Assembly: GCA_900769795.1 (NCBI GenBank)
Contig: CAAGHZ010000019.1
Span: forward strand, 1 to 25,073
DNA length: 25,073 nt
Origin: Clostridia bacterium
Lineage (GTDB): Bacteria > Bacillota > Clostridia > Monoglobales > Monoglobaceae
Reading direction: 5' to 3'
The translations under genes were made by a program, and so were the position numbers. Below, in pieces: positions 9,014-16,912 of the stretch. Positions within the stretch are counted from its first letter, which is position 1, and every line of letters starts with the position of its first letter. The notes below the pieces were generated by a model. The model searched no databases, was not told the DNA's origin, and worked only from the letters and a program-made list of their open reading frames with translations.

Positions 9014-9907
9014 TTATCCTTTAACTGCGCCTATTGTAACACCCTTTACGAAGTACTTCTGGATAAAGGGGTATACACAAAGTATAGGCAATGTTGCAAC
9101 AACTATTGTAGAGTACTTAAGTTTCTCAGCAACTGCCGCTGCTTCCTCCGCACCGGCCATCATATTCATACCTTCCATGCTGCCTGCCATCAGGATATCA
9201 CGAAGAACCAACTGAAGAGGTCTCTTTGCAGCATCCTTGATATAAATCATAGCATTGAACCACTCGTTCCACTTTGCAACTGCATAGTAAAGCGCAATAA
9301 CTGCGATAGTAGCCTTTGCAATTGGAAGAACAATCTTGAAGAGAACTGTCCAGTGACCTGCACCGTCGATTTCAGCTGATTCTTCAAGGCTTCGCGGAAG
9401 TGCTTCAAAGGATGAACGCATCAAAATGGTATTATATGTACCAATCATAGTAGGAATAATCAAAGCCCATATGCTGTTGTCAAGACCGAAGGACTTAACG
9501 TTGAAGTAGTTAGGGATAAGACCACCACCGAAGTACATTGTAAATATCATCATAAGCATGATAAACTTACCAAGTTTAACATTCTTACGTGAGCCAAAGT
9601 ATCCACCAAGACAGCTAGCAAGTACACCAAGAACTGTACCCATAACTGTAACAAAAATTGTAACGCCGTAACCGGTAATAATATTACTGTTGCTAAATGT
9701 CATCTTATATGCGTCAAAGCTTGGGCTTTCAGGCCACAAAAGAATTTCGTTACCCTTTGCGAGAAGAGTTGTAAAATCCTCAAATGATGCAATAACAACA
9801 TACCAGAGCGGATAGAGCATTATAATTGAGAATATAATCATACAAATAGTATTAATAACGGTAAAAATGTAATCACCGGCTGATTTTTTAATCTTATTCT
9901 TTTTCAT
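9014..9907 (-). CDS. Carbohydrate ABC transporter permease, LplC/YtcP type
   Basis: A 297-residue inner-membrane permease subunit of a CUT1-type oligosaccharide importer. Several hydrophobic helices are visible (about 14-40, 83-105, 112-130, 145-163, 198-212 and near the C-terminus). The cytoplasmic coupling (EAA) loop is at about 168-195, with the conserved EIDGAG (179-184) followed by KIVLP; it contacts the ATPase. The length is normal for the family. It follows the LplB-type permease gene by 13 nt and is followed by SLH genes. It should pair with the neighbouring permease and the lipoprotein to import oligosaccharides made by the secreted lyase. No ATPase gene is nearby; such importers commonly use a shared MsmX-like ATPase encoded elsewhere. 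Confidence 0.93.
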   Translation of the reverse strand: MKKNKIKKSAGDYIFTVINTICMIIFSIIMLYPLWYVVIASFEDFTTLLAKGNEILLWPESPSFDAYKMTFSNSNIITGYGVTIFVTVMGTVLGVLASCLGGYFGSRKNVKLGKFIMLMMIFTMYFGGGLIPNYFNVKSFGLDNSIWALIIPTMIGTYNTILMRSSFEALPRSLEESAEIDGAGHWTVLFKIVLPIAKATIAVIALYYAVAKWNEWFNAMIYIKDAAKRPLQLVLRDILMAGSMEGMNMMAGAEEAAAVAEKLKYSTIVVATLPILCVYPFIQKYFVKGVTIGAVKG

Positions 9908-9920
9908 CTCTATCCCCCCT

Positions 9921-10862
9921 TTAGTAAATGCCTACGCCGTTAAGCTTCTTGGCAAAATAGTTAGATGTAAATACGAGGGTCATGTTAACTACTGAGTTAA
10001 ACAAACCAACCGCTGCAGAGAATCCCCACTGCTGACTGATAAGACCCATTCTGTATACGTAAGTCGAAATAACATCGGCTTTACTGTAAATAGCAGGTGA
10101 ATAAAGAAGCATAACCTTCTCGTATCCAACGCTCATTATGCTACCAAGGTTAAGTACCAAAAGTACGATAATTGTACCCTTGATTGATGGAAGTGTAATG
10201 CTCCACATCTTTCTGAATCTGCCTGCGCCATCGATTTCAGCAGCCTCAAACTGCTCATAGTCGATACCTGCAATAGCTGAGAGGTACATAATAGAACCCC
10301 AGCCAACACCCTGCCATGCACCTGAAAGTACATAGATGGGTACGAACATATTTTCGTTGTTAAGAAGGGTACCCTTTACGTTGCCGAACATTCCACCGAT
10401 GATACCATCTGCTTCAACAAATATCTTTACCATACCACAAAGTACAACCATTGAGATAAAGTGTGGAAGGTAAGAAAGTGTCTGTACAGTTCTCTTAAAC
10501 GCACTGCAACGAATCTCGTTAAGGAACAATGCAAGAATAATCGGAAGCGGGAAGTTTACAACCAAACTTGTAAAACTGATTGTAAGTGTGTTCTTAAGAA
10601 GTCTTGGGAAGTCCGAAGACTTAAACAAATCAATAAAGTGTGTAAAACCAATCCATTCACTTCCGCCTATACCCCTTCTGGGTACGAAGTCCTGGAAAGC
10701 CATCAATGCACCATACATTGTTTTGTAGTGGAATAAAATATAGTACAAAACAACTGGCAGTATCATTATATAGAGACTTCCATTCATTTTAAAGTCTTTC
10801 TTCCAGGAGTTGCGATTCAAAACAAACTGTGCTTCTCCTGTAGATGCTTTCTTTTTCATCAT
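9921..10862 (-). CDS. Carbohydrate ABC transporter permease, LplB/YteP type
   Basis: A 313-residue inner-membrane permease, partner of the adjacent LplC-type subunit. It shows an N-terminal helix (LYIMILPVVLYYILFHY), further membrane helices, the typical N-terminal region NEIRCSAFKRTVQTLSYLPH, and an EAA coupling loop containing EAAEIDGAG (206-214) and ITLPSIKG. The frame stays open to an ATG at 10880, but I chose ATG 10862 because the ribosome binding site AGGAG lies inside that extension, 8 nt before 10862. The resulting N-terminus (MMKKKAST) fits the family. A strong hairpin at 10903-10930 separates this gene from the upstream binding-protein gene and may lower permease expression relative to the lipoprotein. 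Confidence 0.92.
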   Translation of the reverse strand: MMKKKASTGEAQFVLNRNSWKKDFKMNGSLYIMILPVVLYYILFHYKTMYGALMAFQDFVPRRGIGGSEWIGFTHFIDLFKSSDFPRLLKNTLTISFTSLVVNFPLPIILALFLNEIRCSAFKRTVQTLSYLPHFISMVVLCGMVKIFVEADGIIGGMFGNVKGTLLNNENMFVPIYVLSGAWQGVGWGSIMYLSAIAGIDYEQFEAAEIDGAGRFRKMWSITLPSIKGTIIVLLVLNLGSIMSVGYEKVMLLYSPAIYSKADVISTYVYRMGLISQQWGFSAAVGLFNSVVNMTLVFTSNYFAKKLNGVGIY

Positions 10863-10902
10863 TTTGTCTACTCCTATCATACATATCTATAATAAGCAAT
10901 TT

Positions 10903-10930
10903 AGACATGGGCGGAAACCCGCCCATGTCT
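10903..10930 (-). promoter_or_regulatory. Perfect 12-bp intercistronic hairpin between binding-protein and permease genes
   Basis: The arms AGACATGGGCGG (10903-10914) and CCGCCCATGTCT (10919-10930) are perfectly complementary, with a 4-nt loop. It starts 17 nt after the lipoprotein stop codon. On the transcribed strand it is followed by AAATTGCTTATTAT, which is not a proper U-run. It is therefore more likely an mRNA-stabilising or partial-termination structure that raises binding-protein mRNA over permease mRNA than a full terminator. Confidence 0.8.
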
Positions 10931-10947
10931 CAGCTTAACTTAACAAA

Positions 10948-12537
10948 TTAGCTTAAAGATTTTAATGCCTCAAGATATCTGTTATATGCGTTCTGCTGAA
11001 GTTCAATTGATCTGTCTATTCCTCTTGCTTTAAGCTCTGTAACCATTTCATCGTATGCGTCTATAGGCAATGTACCAAGGATGATCTTCTGAATGATCTC
11101 ATCCATATATGTCTGGGTGTCAGCACTGATCTTCTTGAATTCTGTCTGCTCGTCGTTTGTGAAGTACATTGAAAGAATTGGGAGGCTGTGGTCTGCCATT
11201 CTTGACTGCTCCCAGTTATGCCAAGCTTCTCTCTGCTGAGGTCTGCCACCATACTGCTCCATGTATCTCTTGTCCTGTACGAAAGGACCACCTGAGTATG
11301 AGCAGCAGTACTGACCGAGCATTGTTGACATTGCATAACCATCAGGGTTGTTTGTGATAAGTTCTGTGTACTGAGGATATCCGTCTACCCAATTATAGCT
11401 CTCGCCTTCTTTACCGAAGTTGTAGATGTTTCCACCTTCTTCTGTGTAACCATAGTTAAGAAGTTCAAGTGTTGCATCGATGTTTGCAAGTGCTGAAGTT
11501 GTAGCTGCTGTCCAACCCTGTGTAATCTGTGTGATTTCTGCTTCTCTGTTACCAAACTTACCAAGTGTACCCTTCTGTGATGTTACAGGGAGTGCACCTG
11601 TGAGCTCGAAGCCTTCTTCTGTTGCGTTGGTCATATACTTACCGATACCACCACCAACTGACATGTTCATAGCACCTGTCTTACCATTGAGGAGGTTTGC
11701 ATCCTTTGTAGCAGAGTCTATACTGTTCCAAGATGAACCGATAAGACCCTTTTCATACCAATCAGCCATGCAAGCAAGGAAGTCTTTGAATCCGGCATCA
11801 AGAACACCGTGCTTAATTTCTTCGCCTTCTCTGTAGTAGTTGTAGATTGTATCAAAACCACTTGCAAAGTAACCAAGCTTGAATGCAGACATATCTATCT
11901 GGAGAGGAGCTGTTGCACCCTTCTTCTCTTTGAATGCTGTAAGAACTACTTCCCATTCTTCGATTGTCTCAGGAAGCTCAAGTCCGAGATCTGCAAGCCA
12001 GTCTTTTCTGATTGCCACACCGTTAGATGTGTAAAGGCTCTCATCACCACGGATGAATGGAGCTGCAGGAAGCTGACCCTCGATTGTTGTAACCTGTGCC
12101 TTTGTGCTTGGGTGTTCATCAAGATACTTGATGAGGTCAGGCATCTGCTTCTTGTACTCGTTAAGATCAATTACTGTACCATCGGAGATTGCCTTACCCA
12201 TACCACCGGGATATGATGTCCAGTTGTACTGAACGAGGTCTGGCATATCTTCTGATGCGCAGATGAGGTTGAACTGCTCTGCAAGACCTGAGCCTGCAGG
12301 CTGAATGAACTCGATTTCGATTCCTGATTTTGCCTGAAGTTCTTTAGCAAACTGAGAATCCTGAATGTTCTCTGCAAGGCCCGGAGTTGAAGCCGCAAAG
12401 CTCATAAACATTGAAACCTTCTTTTCACCATCTGTTGTAGCTGCCTTATCGCCGCCGCAGCCAGCGAGGACACCTACTGTGAGCACTACTGCACATGCGA
12501 GTGCCAACACGTTTTTCATCTTTCTTCCAAATTTCAT
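10948..12537 (-). CDS. Extracellular solute-binding lipoprotein of a sugar ABC importer (LplA/YtcQ type)
   Basis: A 529-residue lipoprotein that should capture oligosaccharide outside the membrane and deliver it to the two permeases. The N-terminus is a lipoprotein signal peptide with lipobox LAGC and lipidated Cys27, followed by a short flexible GGDKAATTDG segment. The length and pattern fit the long LplA/YtcQ type of family-1 binding proteins, for example NGVAIRKDWLADLGLELPET, a recurring segment in this group, and the Trp/Tyr-rich second half. The ribosome binding site AAAGG is 9-10 nt before ATG 12537. The 90-nt gap after the GH105 gene is A/T-rich; I see no convincing promoter there, so it is probably co-transcribed with the cupin-deoC operon. 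The exact sugar is unknown; unsaturated uronate oligosaccharides are the best guess from the neighbours. Confidence 0.92.
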   Translation of the reverse strand: MKFGRKMKNVLALACAVVLTVGVLAGCGGDKAATTDGEKKVSMFMSFAASTPGLAENIQDSQFAKELQAKSGIEIEFIQPAGSGLAEQFNLICASEDMPDLVQYNWTSYPGGMGKAISDGTVIDLNEYKKQMPDLIKYLDEHPSTKAQVTTIEGQLPAAPFIRGDESLYTSNGVAIRKDWLADLGLELPETIEEWEVVLTAFKEKKGATAPLQIDMSAFKLGYFASGFDTIYNYYREGEEIKHGVLDAGFKDFLACMADWYEKGLIGSSWNSIDSATKDANLLNGKTGAMNMSVGGGIGKYMTNATEEGFELTGALPVTSQKGTLGKFGNREAEITQITQGWTAATTSALANIDATLELLNYGYTEEGGNIYNFGKEGESYNWVDGYPQYTELITNNPDGYAMSTMLGQYCCSYSGGPFVQDKRYMEQYGGRPQQREAWHNWEQSRMADHSLPILSMYFTNDEQTEFKKISADTQTYMDEIIQKIILGTLPIDAYDEMVTELKARGIDRSIELQQNAYNRYLEALKSLS

Positions 12538-12627
12538 AACTACACTACCTTTCTTTAAAAAAGATTTTTTGTTTTTGGGGTATTGCCCCTATATTTAATT
12601 AATTTTTTACTGATTTAATTGCGGTAC

Positions 12628-14655
12628 TTAGCCTTGCAGCTCAAGCATTTTTATCATTTCACACATTGCTGCAATAACAACGCCTGTACCATGGTCGTCA
12701 TTCTTAATGTCTTTAAGGTCACAATAGTATTGTGCATTCATACTGCACTGAGAACCTCTGCAGACACCAAGAACGTCACCTTTTTCATCAATCATCTTAT
12801 CAAGCAAGTCTGAAAGTGATTTCTTTACAACATCAACAAACTTTTCAGGAAGAATGCCATTCATAATGCCTCTGAGCATTCCCATGGTGAAGATTGTTGT
12901 GCCCGATGTCTCTTTATATGAAGTATCTATATCAAGAACCTGCCTCCACATTCCGCTGTCGGACTGATATTTCAAAAGGCCTTCTGCAAACTCTTTGTAA
13001 AGTTCTTCAAGTTCGTCTCGTCTCTTGACATCCTTTGGAAGTCTCTCAAGTATATCAATAAGTGTAAAGAACACCCATCCGTTACCTCTGCCCCACGGAA
13101 CTCTGTTTGCAACATTCTCAGGTGGGAAGTAAATATGTGAGAAGATATGCTTGTCTTCCATCCAGAGTCTCTTCTTATAACATAAGAGGTTATTGACTAC
13201 ATCGTCGAAATTCTCCGGCTTATTCTTAATAATACCCATTCTCATAATAAATGGACATGTCATAAAGGATTCGTCCGCCCACATTGTAGATACTCTGTAG
13301 AATGCTCCATCCTCCATTCTCGGAGTATGTTTGTAAAGTGCTTCTTCCATAATATCTATAAGGTAGAGAATTTCTTTTTTCTCATCCTCATCAACTCTGT
13401 CATAAAGTTCGCACAAGCACATTCCTGCCGCACCAATCATATCGGGGTTGGTAAGGGATGCCGCTCTTGGCATAAATGTTGTGTTGCCGAACATAGCACG
13501 GTCATAATTTATGTAATCAAAATATCTGACCATTGTCATCATACTGTCGTGGAAGTATGAATAGTATTCAGGGAAGTAATCCGACGCTCTGAGTATTCCA
13601 TACTCACCAACCATCAATGCGTAATACCATTGTCCATAGAAACTACTGTCAAGGTATGGACGCATATACATATCAGGTCTTGCAAAACGCCAGAAACTCT
13701 TTTCTCCATCCTTATCAATATAAGGTTTTATAAACTGAATTTTATCAGGTGTAAAGTCGTCCGCCATTACACCAACGTGCAACCAGTGAGTTCCAACTGT
13801 GCGTTTTGTATCGAGAATTGGTAGGCTTAGCTTTTCTGTACCTTTCGCTGTAAAGCCCCACTCCTTGTCGTCACCCTTGGTCATAACACATATTCTGTCG
13901 CCTGCCTTAAGTGATGCCTCGGTGCCTTCAATCTCGTCATCGTTAACCCAAATCTTTGTTTCATTTAAGGTATCAATTACAACATTTACATCTTCTTTTG
14001 CCCAGCTGACTGCTACGGCATTTCCTGTCTTGTTGTAAAGTTTGGTATAATCAACCTTGTCATCCTCTTCACAAGGAGTTGGCAATACGTACTCTGGGTT
14101 ATCAACTCTCTCATGATAAAGCGCTGATATTGCAATCCCCTCTTCGTCATAACCCTCATCAAAGGGCAACGTCTTTCTCGCCCATACATGGTAGTCGGAC
14201 GCCCATACATCACGTCCATAATTGTGAGAAATCTTAAAGTATGCACCAAATCCTTCTTCTGTTGCAGTACAAACGATTGTCAAATCGTTAAACCCTTCAT
14301 TTGCGGGAACATCCTCAATCTTTAAATTCTGAGTGTGGTTGCCTTCAAAGGTATCACAGGTGAAAACAAGTTTTCCGTTGAAGTATACATCACAATTACC
14401 TTTTGCATGAATAGAAATCTCAGGCTCTGCCGGAAGTTTAATGCTTGACTTTATGTAAGCAACATCTCCGGGCTTTGCCTCGGGATAGATTTTAGAAAGA
14501 TCTACCTTTACACCCTGACGGAAGATATGCTCAACACCATCCATCTTTATAAACGGCTTATTCTTTATCTCTGCCCTTGGGCGAGTTTTAAGCATTCTTT
14601 CTATTATTCTTTTAAGTTCTGCCTTTAAGGCGGCGGGTTCCATCTTAACTCTCAT
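12628..14655 (-). CDS. GH105/GH88-type unsaturated glycuronyl hydrolase with large N-terminal extension
   Basis: A 675-residue cytoplasmic enzyme (no signal peptide), inferred to hydrolyse the 4,5-unsaturated uronate from the non-reducing end of oligosaccharides made by a lyase. The catalytic (alpha/alpha)6 part spans about residues 320-675. Motifs: MWADESFM with candidate catalytic Asp461, VPWGRGNGWVFF (around 515-526), the typical RGNGW signature, and DDHGTG near the C-terminus. Residues 1-315 are a beta-rich extension not found in ordinary ~370-residue GH105 enzymes; part (IHAKGNCDVYFNGKLVF) looks like a carbohydrate-binding beta-sandwich. Start: TTG 14667 is in frame, but GGAGG overlaps that codon and sits 5 nt before ATG 14655, which I chose. 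Neighbours (importer, lyase) match the YteR setting in B. subtilis rhamnogalacturonan use. Specificity for galacturonyl, glucuronyl or other linkage is open. Confidence 0.9.
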   Translation of the reverse strand: MRVKMEPAALKAELKRIIERMLKTRPRAEIKNKPFIKMDGVEHIFRQGVKVDLSKIYPEAKPGDVAYIKSSIKLPAEPEISIHAKGNCDVYFNGKLVFTCDTFEGNHTQNLKIEDVPANEGFNDLTIVCTATEEGFGAYFKISHNYGRDVWASDYHVWARKTLPFDEGYDEEGIAISALYHERVDNPEYVLPTPCEEDDKVDYTKLYNKTGNAVAVSWAKEDVNVVIDTLNETKIWVNDDEIEGTEASLKAGDRICVMTKGDDKEWGFTAKGTEKLSLPILDTKRTVGTHWLHVGVMADDFTPDKIQFIKPYIDKDGEKSFWRFARPDMYMRPYLDSSFYGQWYYALMVGEYGILRASDYFPEYYSYFHDSMMTMVRYFDYINYDRAMFGNTTFMPRAASLTNPDMIGAAGMCLCELYDRVDEDEKKEILYLIDIMEEALYKHTPRMEDGAFYRVSTMWADESFMTCPFIMRMGIIKNKPENFDDVVNNLLCYKKRLWMEDKHIFSHIYFPPENVANRVPWGRGNGWVFFTLIDILERLPKDVKRRDELEELYKEFAEGLLKYQSDSGMWRQVLDIDTSYKETSGTTIFTMGMLRGIMNGILPEKFVDVVKKSLSDLLDKMIDEKGDVLGVCRGSQCSMNAQYYCDLKDIKNDDHGTGVVIAAMCEMIKMLELQG

Positions 14656-14697
14656 AATGTCCTCCAATAGTATAATAATTTGTTAACGTATGCTTTA

Positions 14698-15639
14698 CTA
14701 TACTTCGGTTACTTCCATATTGTAATATTTTTTCATAAATTCCTTGATTTCAGGAATATGTGGCATTGCCGGAGCAGTACCTCTCTTTGTTACTGAAAGT
14801 GCACCAACGCAGTTTGCGTAGCAAAGAGCTTTGTCTGTTGGCATTCCGAGTGCCTTCGCTGCTGCAAATCCACCATTGAATGCATCACCTGCGCCTGTTG
14901 TATCGATTGCATTAACTGTGATACCTTCAATGTGACGACTTTCGGTAGCATTTTTGTAATAAGCGCCTGCCTTACCAAGAGTAATAACAACGTTTTTAAC
15001 ACCCTTTGCAAGAAGAACATCCGCTGCTTTTGATGCATCCTCAACTGTTTCTACTTTAACACCTGTGAAGAACTCTGCTTCTGTTTCATTTGGTGTCAGA
15101 TAATCAACACCATCGAGCAATCCATCAGGGATTTCCTGGAAAGGTGCGGGGTTTAAGATAAATGGCTTTCCATATTTCTTAGCAAGTTCTTTACATGCAA
15201 TAATGGATTCATGGCTGGTTTCAAGCTGTACCAGAACAACATCTGCATTTTCAAACTCTGCCTCTGCTGCCATAACATCTTCTCTGCAAATTCCTTCATT
15301 TGCACCTTTTACCACGATTATTCTGTTCTTACCTTCATCATCAACCTCTATAAGAGCACTTCCGGTTTCGCCACCATTTACTACCTTTATGTAATCATTC
15401 TTCATGCCTTCATTTTTATAGTGGTTTGTCATAATTGATGATAAAAAGTCATCTCCAACTGCGGATATTATTACAGATTCTACACCGGCTCTGTGTGCGG
15501 CGGTCATCTGGTTGTTTCCCTTTCCGCCAGGTCCAAAACGTACAGTTGTACCAAGAACTGTCTCTCCCTCTACCGGCATATGAGGAGTATATCCGGTTAT
15601 ATCAACAATTAAGCTGCCTGCTCCTACTACTTTACCCAT
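14698..15639 (-). CDS. PfkB-family sugar kinase, ribokinase-like
   Basis: A 313-residue cytoplasmic kinase that transfers phosphate from ATP to a sugar hydroxyl. It shows both PfkB signatures: the N-terminal glycine motif GPGGKGNNQ (36-44) and the C-terminal DTTGAGDAFNGGF (246-258) with the catalytic base Asp252 and anion hole. The segments LNPAPF (162-167) and LTPNETEAE (181-189) are ribokinase-like. The usual ribokinase GGKGANQ reads GGKGNNQ here. It follows deoC by 21 nt with an AAAGGAG site. Next to deoC, a ribokinase-like enzyme is most simply a pentose or 2-deoxyribose kinase, but a 2-keto-3-deoxygluconate or another C5/C6 sugar kinase fits the uronate context equally well. The substrate cannot be read from sequence. 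Confidence 0.9.
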   Translation of the reverse strand: MGKVVGAGSLIVDITGYTPHMPVEGETVLGTTVRFGPGGKGNNQMTAAHRAGVESVIISAVGDDFLSSIMTNHYKNEGMKNDYIKVVNGGETGSALIEVDDEGKNRIIVVKGANEGICREDVMAAEAEFENADVVLVQLETSHESIIACKELAKKYGKPFILNPAPFQEIPDGLLDGVDYLTPNETEAEFFTGVKVETVEDASKAADVLLAKGVKNVVITLGKAGAYYKNATESRHIEGITVNAIDTTGAGDAFNGGFAAAKALGMPTDKALCYANCVGALSVTKRGTAPAMPHIPEIKEFMKKYYNMEVTEV

Positions 15640-15660
15640 TTTTTCATCTCCTTTTAGATA

Positions 15661-16305
15661 TTAACCGTTTATAATAGCAATACCTGCAGATGTACCAAGA
15701 CGTGTTGCACCTGCATCGATCAACGCCATAGCGTCTTCGCGTGTTCTGATACCGGATGAAGCCTTAAGTTCAACATCGCCTGAAACGTTTTCTTTCATTA
15801 TAATGATATCTTCAACTTCTGCGATACCTTCTGAGAAGCCTGTACAGGTCTTTACAAAGTGAGCGCCTGCCTCACAACAAAGTTTTGATGCGATTGCAAT
15901 TTCTTCCTTTGTAAGAAGGCCGGTCTCTATAATAACCTTTACGCACTTGCCCTTTGCAGCTTCAACAACCGCAGCAATGTCCGCTCTAACATAGTCATAG
16001 TCTTTTTCCTTGAGTGCGCCGATATTGATAACCATATCGAACTCATCACAACCTAAATCATACGCGTTTTCAGTCTCGAAAACCTTTGTAGCAGTTGTGT
16101 TTGCTCCGAGAGGGAAGCCGATTACTGTACAAATATTTACATCTGTACCTTCCAAAAGTTCTTTTGCATATGCAATGCGGCAAGGGTTGATGCAAACAGA
16201 TGCAAAATCATATTCTCTGGCTTCATCACAAAGCTTCTTTACATTCTCTTTAGTAGCAAACTGCTTGAGTATTGTGTGATCTACGTACTTATTTAATGGT
16301 TTCAT
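15661..16305 (-). CDS. deoC: Deoxyribose-phosphate aldolase family (DeoC)
   Basis: A 214-residue class I aldolase of the DeoC family. The classical reaction splits 2-deoxyribose 5-phosphate to glyceraldehyde 3-phosphate and acetaldehyde. The key residues are present: Asp90 in EFDMVINIGALK, the Schiff-base Lys152 in FVKTCTGF, and Lys181 in LKASSGIRT (equivalents of Asp102, Lys167 and Lys201 of the E. coli enzyme). The N-terminal YVDHTILK and SVCINP motifs are also normal, and the length is standard. The start has GGAG 8-9 nt upstream. It is followed 21 nt later by a sugar kinase, so the pair can act as kinase then aldolase. Its presence inside a uronate polysaccharide locus, where KDPG aldolase would be expected, leaves open that it acts on another deoxy-sugar phosphate. 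Confidence 0.95.
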   Translation of the reverse strand: MKPLNKYVDHTILKQFATKENVKKLCDEAREYDFASVCINPCRIAYAKELLEGTDVNICTVIGFPLGANTTATKVFETENAYDLGCDEFDMVINIGALKEKDYDYVRADIAAVVEAAKGKCVKVIIETGLLTKEEIAIASKLCCEAGAHFVKTCTGFSEGIAEVEDIIIMKENVSGDVELKASSGIRTREDAMALIDAGATRLGTSAGIAIING

Positions 16306-16346
16306 TTTAAATTTCTCCGTTTCGTTTTTTATTTATAGTTTTAATA

Positions 16347-16382
16347 ATTATCTTTTTATTTTCCGTTCTACCAACGGTAGAA
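16347..16382 (-). promoter_or_regulatory. Possible internal promoter with overlapping dyad upstream of deoC
   Basis: The 130-nt gap between cupin and deoC contains a perfect 7-bp inverted repeat TTCTACC-GTT-GGTAGAA (16366-16382, minus strand). Overlapping it is a weak -35 TTGGTA (16374-16369), followed after 16 nt by a -10-like GATAAT (16352-16347). The dyad is followed by A-rich, not T-rich, sequence, so it is not a terminator. It could be an operator controlling deoC onwards. This rests on motif matching only. Confidence 0.35.
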
Positions 16383-16435
16383 ACAAATTTATATTGTAGG
16401 TAACGATACTAACATCATACCGCTCCTAAATATCT

Positions 16436-16858
16436 CTATTTCTCATCAATTGTTCTAAAGGAAGTTCCCCACTGCTTAATTCTTTCTTCATAAGCATCGT
16501 TGTATCTGTAATCTCTCCAGAAAGTGAGAATCTTTAAATCTTCCTCTGATTGTGAGTTATCAAGTGCGTGGAAGCAACCTGAAGGAATAAACACAACCTG
16601 ATCTGCGTATACATCAACGATTTCATCGTCGAGTTTTAACTTACCATGTCCGCTCAGGATGTAATATATCTCATCTTCTTCATGAGCAGCACCGCCCAAA
16701 GCAAAACCGGGCTTAACTGTACCATGATTTATCTGAATAACATTGTCACGTCCTGTTATTACATGATCAAGAATCATTCTTGAATCGTAACTGTCACCAA
16801 AAGAAAGCGGCATTACTTTATCAACATCTACTACTAATGGCTTAAGTTTTTCACTCAT
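16436..16858 (-). CDS. Small single-domain cupin, possible sugar isomerase/KdgF-like or cupin binding protein
   Basis: A 140-residue cytoplasmic protein consisting of one cupin barrel. Motif 1 is AHEEDEIYYILSGHGKL (58-74) and motif 2 is DQVVFIPSGCFHALDN (86-101). Candidate metal ligands are His59, Glu61 or Glu63, and His97; the second His of the classical HxH is Glu. It is the first gene of the operon running through deoC, kinase, GH105 and importer, and starts 191 nt from the divergent araC gene; AGGAGG lies 6 nt before its ATG. Small cupins occur in uronate loci as KdgF, which turns unsaturated galacturonate into the linear keto form, so that role after GH105 is attractive. Sequence alone does not separate it from other metal-binding cupins such as mannose-6-phosphate isomerase-like proteins. 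Confidence 0.85.
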   Translation of the reverse strand: MSEKLKPLVVDVDKVMPLSFGDSYDSRMILDHVITGRDNVIQINHGTVKPGFALGGAAHEEDEIYYILSGHGKLKLDDEIVDVYADQVVFIPSGCFHALDNSQSEEDLKILTFWRDYRYNDAYEERIKQWGTSFRTIDEK

Positions 16859-16882
16859 TTTTCTTCCTCCTAAAATTTACAT

Positions 16883-16912
16883 ATAATTACTACCTTTTAA
16901 CATATTTGTCAA
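16883..16912 (-). promoter_or_regulatory. Promoter of the cupin-deoC-GH105-importer operon
   Basis: On the minus strand a perfect -35 TTGACA (16912-16907) is followed after 18 nt by AATTAT (16888-16883), a 4/6 match to the -10. Transcription would start about 18 nt before the cupin ATG. The -35 lies inside the repeat called R1, suggesting control by a bound regulator. The -10 is weak, consistent with a regulated promoter. Confidence 0.5.

Noticed and set aside
12538..12627. GGGG/CCCC mini-hairpin and AAAAAAGATTTTTT symmetry upstream of the binding-protein gene
   Set aside because: Only a 4-bp stem, without a U-run in the transcription direction, and a 2-base loop in the second; no convincing promoter or terminator.
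16389..16418. Nine-codon open frame (MMLVSLPTI) with AGGAG upstream between cupin and deoC
   Set aside because: Too short to support; no leader-peptide features such as runs of regulatory codons; can occur by chance.
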